A stretch of DNA of 64,000 nucleotides, taken from Pseudosulfitobacter koreensis (lineage in GTDB: Bacteria; Pseudomonadota; Alphaproteobacteria; Rhodobacterales; Rhodobacteraceae). Position 1 is the first letter of the stretch. Every line of letters starts with the position of its first letter. Shown piece after piece: positions 18,025-25,516 of the stretch. A model generated the notes under the pieces. It made no database searches. It was given only the letters and a program-made list of their open reading frames with translations, and was not told the origin of the DNA. The stretch is taken from positions 62,001-126,000 of the forward strand of contig NZ_JANKJG010000003.1 of NCBI RefSeq assembly GCF_024733015.1, written 5' to 3'. Made by a program: the position numbers and the translations under genes.

Positions 18025-18992
18025 TGCGGGCGATGCAGATCCGGGCCCTTGGTGCGCCGCTGAAACTGCATGACATCGCCATGCCGGAACCCGGCGTGGG
18101 CGAGGTGCGGGTCAGGGTGCGCGCCTGCGGTCTGAACTTTGCCGATACGCTGGTGCAGGTCGGCAAATATCAGGAAAAATTTGATCTGCCGGTGACACCG
18201 GGGATGGAGCTCTGCGGCGTCATCGACGCGCTGGGCGAGGGCATGGACGGGTTCAGTGTCGGCCAGCGTGTCGCGGCCAACCCCGGACATGGGGGGCTTG
18301 CGGACTATGCCGTTGTGCCCGCCAGTGCCTGCGTGCCGATCTCTGACGACATGCCCGACGCGGATGCGGCTGCGTTTCTGGTGGCCTATGCCAGCAGCCA
18401 CATGGCGCTGGACCACCGGGCCCATCTTCAGCCCGGCGAGCGGCTTTTGGTGCTGGGTGCATCGGGTGGCGTGGGGCTGACGGCGGTGGAACTGGGCAAG
18501 CTGATGGGCGCCGAGGTCATTGCCTGTGCGCGTGGAGCCGACAAGCTGGAAATCGCGCGCAAGGCGGGGGCCGACCATCTGATCGACAGCGATGCGGATG
18601 ACCTGCGAGAGGCCGTGCTGGATCTGGGCGGGGCCGACGTGGTCTATGACCCCATCGGCGGCGATCTGTTCACTGCCGCGATGCGCGCCTGCAACCCCGA
18701 GGCGCGCATCCTGCCCATCGGTTTTGCCAGCGGCACGGTGCCGCAAATTCCGGCCAATATCCTGCTGGTGAAGAACCTGACCGTCATCGGCTTTTACGTC
18801 GGTGGCTACAAGCGTTTCGCGCCCCACGTGCTGACCCGCAGCTTTGCCAAATTGATCGCGTGGTACGACGCGGGCAAGTTGCGCCCGCATGTCAGCAACG
18901 TGCTGCCGCTGGACCGTGCCAATGACGGGCTGGAGCTGTTGCGTTCGCGCAAGGCCACCGGCAAGGTCGTGATCGAGATCACCGCTGACTAA
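18024..18992 (+). CDS. NADPH:quinone oxidoreductase family protein (zinc-free MDR)
   Basis: A 322-residue medium-chain reductase of the quinone oxidoreductase type. It has the N-terminal GroES-like fold (CGLNFADTLVQVGKYQEK) and a Rossmann domain with LGASGGVGLTAVE (about residues 144-156). The zinc-binding cysteines of alcohol dehydrogenases are absent. The substrate is unknown. It is translationally coupled to nusB (TGATG), the last gene of the ribB-ribH-nusB run. Its final 14 bp overlap the 3' end of the convergent exporter gene. Confidence 0.88.
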   Translation: MRAMQIRALGAPLKLHDIAMPEPGVGEVRVRVRACGLNFADTLVQVGKYQEKFDLPVTPGMELCGVIDALGEGMDGFSVGQRVAANPGHGGLADYAVVPASACVPISDDMPDADAAAFLVAYASSHMALDHRAHLQPGERLLVLGASGGVGLTAVELGKLMGAEVIACARGADKLEIARKAGADHLIDSDADDLREAVLDLGGADVVYDPIGGDLFTAAMRACNPEARILPIGFASGTVPQIPANILLVKNLTVIGFYVGGYKRFAPHVLTRSFAKLIAWYDAGKLRPHVSNVLPLDRANDGLELLRSRKATGKVVIEITAD

Positions 18993-19956
18993 GCTTGGAA
19001 CTCGCGATCAGCCGTGCCTTTTTCTGTTCGCGCAGGAACACGAACAGACCTGACGCGAGGATCAGCGTGATGCCGATCCAGACTTCGAGGACCGGGATTT
19101 CCGAAAAGATGATCCAGCCCCAGAACACCGCCAACGGCAGGCCCACATATTCGAACGGTGCCACGGTGGCCGCGTCGGTCATGCGGTAGGCCTGGCTGAG
19201 GCAATAACCGACGATGGCCGAGTTGAGGCCCAGCCCCAACAGTACCCAAATGTCCGCAGCGGCGGGCCAGACCCATGCGCGCAGCAGAAACAGCACCGAC
19301 GGGCTGGTCGATCCTTCGGCGAAACGCCCGTCTCCGGCGACCGCGAAAAAGCCCAGGGAGACCACGATGAACGTGCCCTGAATGTAGACCGACAGGGCGC
19401 TGGCCTTGCTTTTGACACCAAGCTTGCGGGTCATCAGCTGGTTCATCGCATAGGTCAGCGCCGCCACCAGCGGCAGCAGCAGCACCAGTCGCGAGGCCGC
19501 GAGATCACCGCTGTCGACCCATGGCCGCTGCATGATGATGACGCCGACAAAGCCCACGACCACCGCACCCAGCCGCAGGGGCCCGACCTTTTCGCCCAGC
19601 ACGGGGATCGACAGCAGCGTGATGAACAGGGGGGCCGCGAAGAACAACGCGGTGGCATCGGCCAAGGGCAGCGCGGCCAGCGCCAGAAAGAACGTCATGT
19701 TCGACACCACGATCAACAGCCCGCGCAGGGCATGCAGGCCTGGCGTGGAGGTGCGCAGGATCGACCAGCCGCCTTCCATCTGAACGACGCAAAGCGTGAT
19801 CAGGATGCCGATCGCCGAGCGGACAAAGACGATCTCGTGGAGCGGATAGCCACCCGACAGCTGCTTGATCAGCATGTCGTTGATCGAAATGCTGAAAACG
19901 CCGATCAGGATGAAGAGGATGCCGATGTTGGCGCGATTCTGCAGAAGGCTTGTCAT
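18979..19956 (-). CDS. EamA/DMT-family transporter
   Basis: A 325-residue inner-membrane protein with two EamA repeats and about ten hydrophobic helices, for example ILFILIGVFSISINDMLI at the N-terminus and PFEYVGLPLAVFWGWIIFSEI in the second repeat. DMT members export or import small metabolites; the substrate is not readable here. The frame is open upstream to 20073, but the ATG at 19956 begins the first membrane domain and leaves room for a promoter facing coxG. The 3' end overlaps the quinone oxidoreductase gene by 14 bp. Confidence 0.87.
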   Translation of the reverse strand: MTSLLQNRANIGILFILIGVFSISINDMLIKQLSGGYPLHEIVFVRSAIGILITLCVVQMEGGWSILRTSTPGLHALRGLLIVVSNMTFFLALAALPLADATALFFAAPLFITLLSIPVLGEKVGPLRLGAVVVGFVGVIIMQRPWVDSGDLAASRLVLLLPLVAALTYAMNQLMTRKLGVKSKASALSVYIQGTFIVVSLGFFAVAGDGRFAEGSTSPSVLFLLRAWVWPAAADIWVLLGLGLNSAIVGYCLSQAYRMTDAATVAPFEYVGLPLAVFWGWIIFSEIPVLEVWIGITLILASGLFVFLREQKKARLIASSKLSQR

Positions 19957-20056
19957 GGCTCCAGCCGTATCACGGTTCCTGCGGCTGTCACCCCCTCTTG
20001 GCGCATCATGTGCATTAGGATATGACCGGATCACAGCCCAGAGGGAGGCCACCCAG

Positions 20057-20611
20057 ATGAAAATGACCGACACCCGCCAGATCGCGGCCCCGCCCGCAGA
20101 TGTCTATGCCGCATTGCTGGACCCGCAGGTTCTGCAGGCCTGCGTGCCCGGTGCACAGGACGTGACCGGATCGCCCGAGGAAGGTTTCGAGGCGACGGTG
20201 GTGCAGAAGGTCGGCCCGGTGAAGGCCACGTTCAAGGGGCAGGTGACGCTGTCGGAGATGGTCGAGAACCAATCCTTGACCATCTCGGGCGAGGGCAAGG
20301 GCGGTGCCGCAGGCTTTGCCAAGGGGGCTGCGGACGTGCGCGTGGTCGAAAAAGACGGCGGCACCGAACTGAGCTATGACGTCGAGGCCAAGGTCGGCGG
20401 CAAGCTGGCGCAGTTGGGCAGCCGGATCATCGACGGTTTCGCCAAGAAGATGGCCGACCAGTTCTTTGACAACTTCAAGGCGGCGGTCGAGGGTCCCGCA
20501 CCGGACGAGGTCGCAGACGCCGCCCCCGAGGAGGTCGTTCCCGATGTCGAAGTGGCCGATGCCGAGACGCCCAAGAAAAGCTGGCTGGGCCGGTTCAGCG
20601 GCAAGAGCTAA
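20057..20611 (+). CDS. CoxG-like SRPBCC-family protein
   Basis: A 184-residue protein of the carbon monoxide dehydrogenase subunit G (CoxG) family, an SRPBCC fold of about 145 residues (TRQIAAPPADVYAALLDPQVL, ACVPGAQDV, YDVEAKVGGKLAQLGSRIID). An acidic, Ala/Pro-rich tail ends in KKSWLGRFSGKS, which may be membrane-contacting. CoxG of Oligotropha recruits CO dehydrogenase to the membrane, but no cox structural genes are here, so the partner is unknown. The start is fixed by GAGGGAGG at 20041-20048; the frame is open further upstream. Confidence 0.85.
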   Translation: MKMTDTRQIAAPPADVYAALLDPQVLQACVPGAQDVTGSPEEGFEATVVQKVGPVKATFKGQVTLSEMVENQSLTISGEGKGGAAGFAKGAADVRVVEKDGGTELSYDVEAKVGGKLAQLGSRIIDGFAKKMADQFFDNFKAAVEGPAPDEVADAAPEEVVPDVEVADAETPKKSWLGRFSGKS

Positions 20612-20613
20612 AC

Positions 20614-20633
20614 GCGCACAGGTGTCTGTGCGC
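20614..20633 (+). terminator. perfect hairpin after the coxG-like gene
   Basis: GCGCACAG at 20614-20621 and CTGTGCGC at 20626-20633 form a perfect 8-bp stem with loop GTGT, two bases after the stop codon. No T-run follows, so termination efficiency is uncertain; position and symmetry still favour a 3'-end role. Confidence 0.5.
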
Positions 20634-20697
20634 TCCTGCGCTGGTCATGGGCGCGCGCAGGCACTAGGTACACTGCGAACCTTACGGAGCTGCTCCC

Positions 20698-21627
20698 ATG
20701 TCCCCCATTCTCGAAATCCGCGACCTGAAGAAATCCTACGACGGCGGGTTCGAGGCGCTCAAGGGCGTGAACCTGTCCATCGAAGAGGGCGAGATCATCG
20801 CGCTTCTCGGGCCGAACGGCGCGGGCAAGACCACGCTGATCTCTGCCATCTGCGGTATCATCATGCCGACGTCGGGCAGCGTCACCGTGGGCGGGCACGA
20901 CATCGCCACCGACTTTCGCGCGACGCGCACCATGATCGGGCTGGTCCCGCAGGAAGTGTCGCTTGAACCCTTCGAGCGGGTCATCAGCACAGTGCGCTTT
21001 TCACGCGGGCTGTTCGGCAAGCGCGCCGATGATGCGCTGATCGAAAGCATCCTGAAACGCCTGTCGTTGTGGGACAAGCGCAACAGCCAGATCAAGGAAC
21101 TGTCGGGTGGCATGAAGCGCCGTGTGCTGATCGCCAAGGCGCTGGCTCACGAGCCGCGCGTGCTGTTCCTGGACGAACCCACCGCCGGTGTCGACGTCGA
21201 GTTGCGCAAGGACATGTGGGACATCGTGGCCGATCTGAAGGCCGATGGCGTCACCATTATCCTGACGACGCATTACATCGAAGAGGCCGAGGCCATCGCC
21301 GACCGCATCGGGGTGATCGCCAAGGGGGAAATCCTGTTGGTCGAGGACAAGAACGCGCTGATGCAGCGGATGGGCAAGAAGGAACTGGAGGTGCAGTTGA
21401 GCGCACCGCTGGATGTGCTGCCCGACAGGTTGAAATCGGATGCGGTGCGGCTGGGCACGGACGGCTCCAGCCTGATCTACACCTACGACACCCGCGCCGA
21501 GCGCACGGGCATTACCAAACTGCTGAGCGACGTGGCCGCCGAGGGGCTGGTCCTGCGCGACGTGGTCACGCGGCAGTCCTCGCTTGAGGATATTTTCGTG
21601 ACACTGGTCAAGGAGGACGCGGCATGA
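20698..21627 (+). CDS. ABC transporter ATP-binding protein (ABC-2 type exporter)
   Basis: A 309-residue ATPase. Walker A is GPNGAGKTT (38-46), the signature LSGGMKRRV is near 136, and Walker B is [11 protein letters not shown] near 157, with a His switch in [10 protein letters not shown]. The extra 70-residue C-terminal domain is typical of drug, polysaccharide or haem exporters of the CcmA/NatA type. The permease gene overlaps its stop by 4 nt, so the two form one exporter. The substrate is unknown. Confidence 0.94.
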   Translation: MSPILEIRDLKKSYDGGFEALKGVNLSIEEGEIIALLGPNGAGKTTLISAICGIIMPTSGSVTVGGHDIATDFRATRTMIGLVPQEVSLEPFERVISTVRFSRGLFGKRADDALIESILKRLSLWDKRNSQIKELSGGMKRRVLIAKALAHEPRVLFLDEPTAGVDVELRKDMWDIVADLKADGVTIILTTHYIEEAEAIADRIGVIAKGEILLVEDKNALMQRMGKKELEVQLSAPLDVLPDRLKSDAVRLGTDGSSLIYTYDTRAERTGITKLLSDVAAEGLVLRDVVTRQSSLEDIFVTLVKEDAA

Positions 21628-22385
21628 ACTGGACGGCGATCAAATCAATCTATGTCTTCGAGATGACGCGGTTTTTCCGCACCTTCCTGCAATCTCTGAT
21701 CTCGCCGGTGCTGTCGACATCGCTGTATTTCGTGGTGTTCGGTGCTGCCATCGGCAGCCGCATCAACGAGGTCGAGGGCGTGAGCTACGCCGCGTTCATC
21801 GTGCCGGGGCTGATCATGCTGTCGGTGATGACCCAAGGCATCTCGAACGGTTCGTTCGGCATCTACTTTCCCAAGTTCATCGGCACGATCTACGAATTGC
21901 TGTCGGCACCGGTAAACTTTCTGGAAATCGTTCTGGGCTACGTGGGCGCTGCGGCGACCAAGGCCATGTTCATCGGCACGATCATCCTGATCACCGCGTT
22001 TTTCTTTGTCGACATCACGATCCTGCACCCCGGCGCGATGGTGCTGTTTCTGGTCCTGACCTGCGTCAGCTTTTCGCTGTTCGGCTTCATCATCGGCATC
22101 TGGGCCAAGAACTTTGAACAGCTGCAACTGGTGCCCCTGCTGATCGTCACGCCCTTGGTCTTCCTGGGCGGATCGTTCTATTCGATCACGATGCTGCCGC
22201 CGGTCTGGCAGGCGATTTCGATGTTCAATCCGGTGGTCTACCTGATCTCGGGCTTTCGCTGGGCGTTCTTCGGCATTGCCGATGTGCCCATCGCCACCAG
22301 CCTGCTGGCGATTGCCGGATTCACCGGTCTGTGCCTGTTGGTGATCGGCTGGATCTTCCGGACCGGCTGGCGCATTCGGGAATAA
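21624..22385 (+). CDS. ABC-2 type permease
   Basis: A 253-residue integral membrane protein with six hydrophobic segments ([54 protein letters not shown]). The last contains the ABC-2 signature region before GFRWAFFG. It pairs with the overlapping ATPase gene upstream and resembles YadH/NodJ-like permeases. The cargo could be a lipid, glycan or drug; nothing nearby decides it. Confidence 0.92.
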   Translation: MNWTAIKSIYVFEMTRFFRTFLQSLISPVLSTSLYFVVFGAAIGSRINEVEGVSYAAFIVPGLIMLSVMTQGISNGSFGIYFPKFIGTIYELLSAPVNFLEIVLGYVGAAATKAMFIGTIILITAFFFVDITILHPGAMVLFLVLTCVSFSLFGFIIGIWAKNFEQLQLVPLLIVTPLVFLGGSFYSITMLPPVWQAISMFNPVVYLISGFRWAFFGIADVPIATSLLAIAGFTGLCLLVIGWIFRTGWRIRE

Positions 22386-22433
22386 ACCGCGCTTGGCCTT
22401 GTTTGCGGTGCCTGCGCTGTCTACATCATCGGA

Positions 22434-23231
22434 ATGAAACGTTTTATTCCCTTTATGAAATCCGATCCGTCGGTGGCTGTCGTGCGGATGCAGGGCGTGA
22501 TCGCGGGCGGTACGCGTGGCACGCTGAATGATGCAAGCCTGGGGCCGATTCTTGAAAAGGCATTCTCGCGGGGCAAACCGGCGGCGGTGGCGCTGGAAAT
22601 CAGCTCTCCTGGAGGCAGCCCGGTACAATCCTCGCTGATCGGGGCGCGCATCCGGCGGCTGGCCGAGGAAAAGAACATTCCCGTCATCGCCTTCGTGGAG
22701 GACGTGGCGGCATCCGGTGGCTACTGGCTGGCGGCGGCGGCGGACGAGATCTATGCCGACCCCTCGTCGGTTCTGGGGTCCATCGGGGTGATTTCCGCAG
22801 GGTTCGGCCTGCAGGACCTGATCGGTCGCTATGGCATCGAACGGCGCGTGCACACCGCCGGGAAATCCAAGTCGATGAACGACCCGTTTCGCCCTGAAAC
22901 GGAAGAAGACGTCGCCCGGCTGGACCGGTTGCTGAACGACATCCACACCAACTTCATCGACCATGTCACCGCCCGGCGCGGCGGCAAGCTGGACAGCACC
23001 GAAGAGCTGTTCACCGGCGAGGTCTGGCTGGCAAAGCGTGCGCAGGAGCTGGGGCTGATCGACGGGATCGGTCACCTGAAACCGATGCTGAAACAGCGCT
23101 TTGGCGACAAGGTCCGTCTGCGCCGCTACGGTGTGCGCCGCCCGTTCCTGTCGCGCTTTGGGGCGCAGGTGTTTGAGGATGCGGGCCACATGATCGAAGA
23201 ACGCGCCGCCTATGCGCGGTTCGGGCTCTGA
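22434..23231 (+). CDS. S49-family serine peptidase (SohB/SppA-like)
   Basis: A 265-residue member of peptidase family S49, related to signal peptide peptidase. The Ser-Lys dyad is visible: Ser94 in DVAASGGYW, and Lys146 in TAGKSKSMNDPFR, 52 residues later as in bacterial SppA. SSPGGSPVQ forms the oxyanion region. There is no obvious N-terminal membrane helix, so it may be cytoplasmic or peripheral. The following small membrane-protein gene starts 3 bp after its stop. Confidence 0.9.
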   Translation: MKRFIPFMKSDPSVAVVRMQGVIAGGTRGTLNDASLGPILEKAFSRGKPAAVALEISSPGGSPVQSSLIGARIRRLAEEKNIPVIAFVEDVAASGGYWLAAAADEIYADPSSVLGSIGVISAGFGLQDLIGRYGIERRVHTAGKSKSMNDPFRPETEEDVARLDRLLNDIHTNFIDHVTARRGGKLDSTEELFTGEVWLAKRAQELGLIDGIGHLKPMLKQRFGDKVRLRRYGVRRPFLSRFGAQVFEDAGHMIEERAAYARFGL

Positions 23232-23234
23232 TCC

Positions 23235-23396
23235 ATGCTGCTCAAGATTATTGTTCTGTTCTTCGTGTTTATCGCCGTTCTTGGCTTTTTCGGCAAGATG
23301 CACTGGCTGGGGGGCAAGCGCCTGAGCCAGACGAAATGCAAAAGCTGTGGTCGATACCGCATCGGCACCTCTCCCTGTCCCTGTAAAAAAGGCTGA
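23235..23396 (+). CDS. 53-residue membrane protein with C-terminal zinc ribbon
   Basis: A small gene squeezed between the S49 peptidase (3 bp gap) and the antiporter (2 bp gap). It encodes an N-terminal membrane helix (IIVLFFVFIAVLGFF, about residues 5-19), then a basic linker. It ends in two cysteine pairs, KCKSCGRY (Cys35, Cys38) and SPCPCKK (Cys48, Cys50), which look like a one-knuckle metal ribbon at the membrane face. Codon use is like the neighbours, and the exact fit in the operon argues that it is real. I know no function for it; coupling to the peptidase or the antiporter is a guess. Confidence 0.75.
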   Translation: MLLKIIVLFFVFIAVLGFFGKMHWLGGKRLSQTKCKSCGRYRIGTSPCPCKKG

Positions 23397-23398
23397 AA

Positions 23399-24382
23399 AT
23401 GTTGTTGCCGTGGATCATGTCGGGCCTCGGGCTCGTTATCTTGTTGTTTGCCGGTGACGCGCTGGTCAAAGGAGCGGTGAACCTCAGCCTGCGTTTCGGT
23501 GTGCCTGCGTTGATCGTCAGCCTGACCATCGTGGCCTTCGGCACCTCTGCGCCAGAACTGTTGATCTCGGTGCAGGCGATCTTGGACGGGGTGCCCAGCA
23601 TGGCGCTAGGCAACGTGGTCGGATCGAATACGGCGAATATTTTGCTCGTGCTGGGTCTACCAGCAATCCTCGCGACGATGCATACCTCCGAGCACAACAC
23701 CCGCAAGACGTTCCGCTTCATGATCTTGGCCACTGTCGTATTCATCGCGCTTGGCTTTCGCGGCGTCTACGACTGGATCGCGGGCATTGTCCTGCTGACG
23801 CTGATGGCCGGTGTGCTGTTCGACGCCTTTCGCCAGACCCGCAAGCACCGCCATGCAGGCAAGGCGGCGCGTGCCGCTGCCGAGGCCAGCGAGGACGATG
23901 AGCCAGAGGTCGAAGGTGCCGATCCCGACATGCAGATGTGGCGCATCCTGGCCTACCTGGTGGCCGGTCTGATCGGTCTGCCCGTGGGCGCGCAGCTGCT
24001 GGTGACCAACGCGACGGTGATCGCCACGGCGTACGGTGTCAGCGACACGGTGATTGGCCTCACGCTGGTTGCCGTCGGCACATCGTTGCCCGAGCTTGCC
24101 ACCACGGTGATGGCCGCATTGCGTCGGCAAGCCGATGTGGCGCTGGGCAACGTCATCGGGTCCAACCTGTTCAATCTTCTGGCGATCATCGGCATTGCCA
24201 CGATGGTGGGCCCGATCCCGGTCGATCCGCAGTTCCTGACCTTTGACTTCTGGGTGATGCTGGCCTCGTCGCTGCTGCTGCTGCCCTTCGTCTATTTCCG
24301 GCAGGACATCTCGCGGCTGTGGGGGGTGGTCTTGACCGCGCTCTATGCGGCCTATCTGTTGGTCGTGTTGTTCTACGTCTGA
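23399..24382 (+). CDS. calcium/sodium antiporter (CaCA family)
   Basis: A 327-residue inner-membrane exchanger of the YrbG/CaxA type. The two inverted alpha repeats are clear: GTSAPELLISVQ with ALGNVVGSNTANIL in the first, GTSLPELATTVM with ALGNVIGSNLFNLL in the second. The GTS-PE and GN--GSN motifs bind the cations. A charged loop (about residues 145-175, EASEDDEPEVEGADP) separates the halves. It starts 2 bp after the small zinc-ribbon gene. Confidence 0.94.
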   Translation: MLLPWIMSGLGLVILLFAGDALVKGAVNLSLRFGVPALIVSLTIVAFGTSAPELLISVQAILDGVPSMALGNVVGSNTANILLVLGLPAILATMHTSEHNTRKTFRFMILATVVFIALGFRGVYDWIAGIVLLTLMAGVLFDAFRQTRKHRHAGKAARAAAEASEDDEPEVEGADPDMQMWRILAYLVAGLIGLPVGAQLLVTNATVIATAYGVSDTVIGLTLVAVGTSLPELATTVMAALRRQADVALGNVIGSNLFNLLAIIGIATMVGPIPVDPQFLTFDFWVMLASSLLLLPFVYFRQDISRLWGVVLTALYAAYLLVVLFYV

Positions 24383-24402
24383 GTTCCTGAAAGGACCGCC
24401 CC

Positions 24403-25182
24403 ATGACCCGCAGCCTTGTGACCGGCGCCGGCACCCGTCTTGGCCGCGCGATGGCGCTGTACCTCGCGCAGCGCGGGCACGACGTTGCGGTGCATTACGC
24501 AACCTCGTCGGAGGGGGCCGACGACGTGGTGCAACAGATCAAGGACATGGGCCGACATGCCATCGCCATCCAGGCCGATCTGCTGGACGATGACGCAACC
24601 CAGACGCTGTTCGGACAGGCGGTCGAGGGTTTGGGCGGGCCGATCACCTGTCTGGTCAACAATGCCTCGATCTTTGAATACGATACCATCCATTCGGCCA
24701 CCCGCGACACGTGGGACAGGCACATGGGCAGCAACCTGCGCGCGCCGTTTCTGCTGACGCAGCGGATGGCGGCCCAAGGGCTGCAGGCCGATACCGATGA
24801 CAACGGCGAACCTGTCGCCACCGCGCTGATCGTGAATATGGTGGACCAGCGCGTGCGCAAGCTGACGCCGGAATTCATGACCTATACGCTGGCCAAGATG
24901 GGGCTTTGGGCGCTGACCCAGACATCGGCGCGCGCGCTGGCCCCAGCGATCCGGGTCAATGCGATCGGGCCGGGTCCAACCCTGCAGGGTGCACGGCAAA
25001 GCGACGCGCATTTCGCCGCGCAACGGGCCGCGACGATCCTGGGGCGGGGGGCGAATGCCCCTGACATCACGGCTGCCCTGGGCTATTTCCTCGACGCTCC
25101 TGCCATCACGGGTCAGTTGCTGTGCGTCGATGGCGGTCAGCATCTGGCATGGCAAACACCGGACGTTCAAGGTGTGGAGTGA
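24403..25182 (+). CDS. SDR oxidoreductase, pteridine reductase/FolM-like
   Basis: A 259-residue SDR. The cofactor motif reads TGAGTRLG (7-14); an Arg in this loop is a hallmark of pteridine reductases (PTR1, FolM). The active site region NMVDQRVRKL followed by YTLAKMG puts Asp where most SDRs have Ser, again as in PTR1/FolM. The likely job is reduction of dihydrobiopterin, monapterin or dihydrofolate. Other folate genes are not adjacent, so the assignment rests on motifs. A C-terminal CVDGGQHL segment is typical. Confidence 0.78.
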   Translation: MTRSLVTGAGTRLGRAMALYLAQRGHDVAVHYATSSEGADDVVQQIKDMGRHAIAIQADLLDDDATQTLFGQAVEGLGGPITCLVNNASIFEYDTIHSATRDTWDRHMGSNLRAPFLLTQRMAAQGLQADTDDNGEPVATALIVNMVDQRVRKLTPEFMTYTLAKMGLWALTQTSARALAPAIRVNAIGPGPTLQGARQSDAHFAAQRAATILGRGANAPDITAALGYFLDAPAITGQLLCVDGGQHLAWQTPDVQGVE

Positions 25183-25303
25183 AACGAGTCGCAAGCGATT
25201 CGAGGGCTGTTCAGGCCCGCAGATCAAGTGAGGCCCCGAAAGTTTTGCACTGCGTTAATCTTGGTTACAAAACTGTTACGAAAAGCTACGTGTTTTCATA
25301 GGT

Positions 25304-25333
25304 TTGACGGATGGGAAAGAATTTTTCGATAAA
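25304..25333 (+). promoter_or_regulatory. predicted sigma-70 promoter upstream of uvrC
   Basis: TTGACG at 25304-25309 (five of six consensus -35 bases) and GATAAA at 25328-25333 are separated by 18 bp. Transcription would begin near 25340, making a leader of about 175 nt before the uvrC start. The -10 match is modest. Confidence 0.45.
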
Positions 25334-25348
25334 AATCAAGGACCTCAC

Positions 25349-25373
25349 GATGTGCCTAAAAAATAGGCACATC
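25349..25373 (+). repeat. perfect 10-bp inverted repeat in the uvrC leader
   Basis: GATGTGCCTA (25349-25358) and TAGGCACATC (25364-25373) are exact reverse complements around the loop AAAAA. In RNA this is a stable stem at the very 5' end of the predicted transcript. In DNA it could be an operator for a dimeric regulator. There is no T-run after it. Confidence 0.7.
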
Positions 25374-25430
25374 AGGGAAGCCTGTAAAAACCAACGAAAA
25401 ATCCGAGACCAGGGAAAGTTGTCCAAAGAC

Positions 25431-25439
25431 TTATCCACA
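25431..25439 (+). promoter_or_regulatory. perfect DnaA box upstream of uvrC
   Basis: TTATCCACA is the exact DnaA box consensus, 78 bp before the uvrC ATG. It is flanked by TGTCCA (25420-25425) and TGGACA (25447-25452), a loose inverted repeat around the box. It is the second perfect box found in an intergenic region of this window; the other precedes nrdR. Confidence 0.5.
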
Positions 25440-25516
25440 GGAATGGTGGACATCAAACTGCTTGAAGTGTTCGCCTTGTATGGTGCAGCCCGCCCCGCGG
25501 AAGATTCGGTTTGAAC

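Larger units (their letters stand above)
25183..25516 (+). other. AT-rich intergenic leader region before uvrC
   Basis: This 334-bp stretch is the longest gene-free gap in the window and is clearly richer in A/T than its surroundings. In order it holds a hairpin just after the SDR stop (CGAGTCG/CGATTCG, 25185-25202), a sigma-70-like promoter (25304-25333), a perfect inverted repeat (25349-25373) and a perfect DnaA box (25431-25439). An open frame of 67 codons (25311-25514) runs through it. Its codons are unlike local genes, and its ATG lies upstream of the predicted transcript start, so I do not call it a gene. The region probably gives a structured 5' leader or a small RNA. Confidence 0.55.

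Noticed and set aside
25311..25514. A 67-codon frame in the uvrC leader, ending two bases before the uvrC ATG
   Set aside because: It uses codons rare in this genome (TTA, ATA, AGG), starts upstream of the predicted transcript start, and contains the hairpin and DnaA box. More likely leader RNA than a gene, though a coupled leader peptide cannot be fully excluded.
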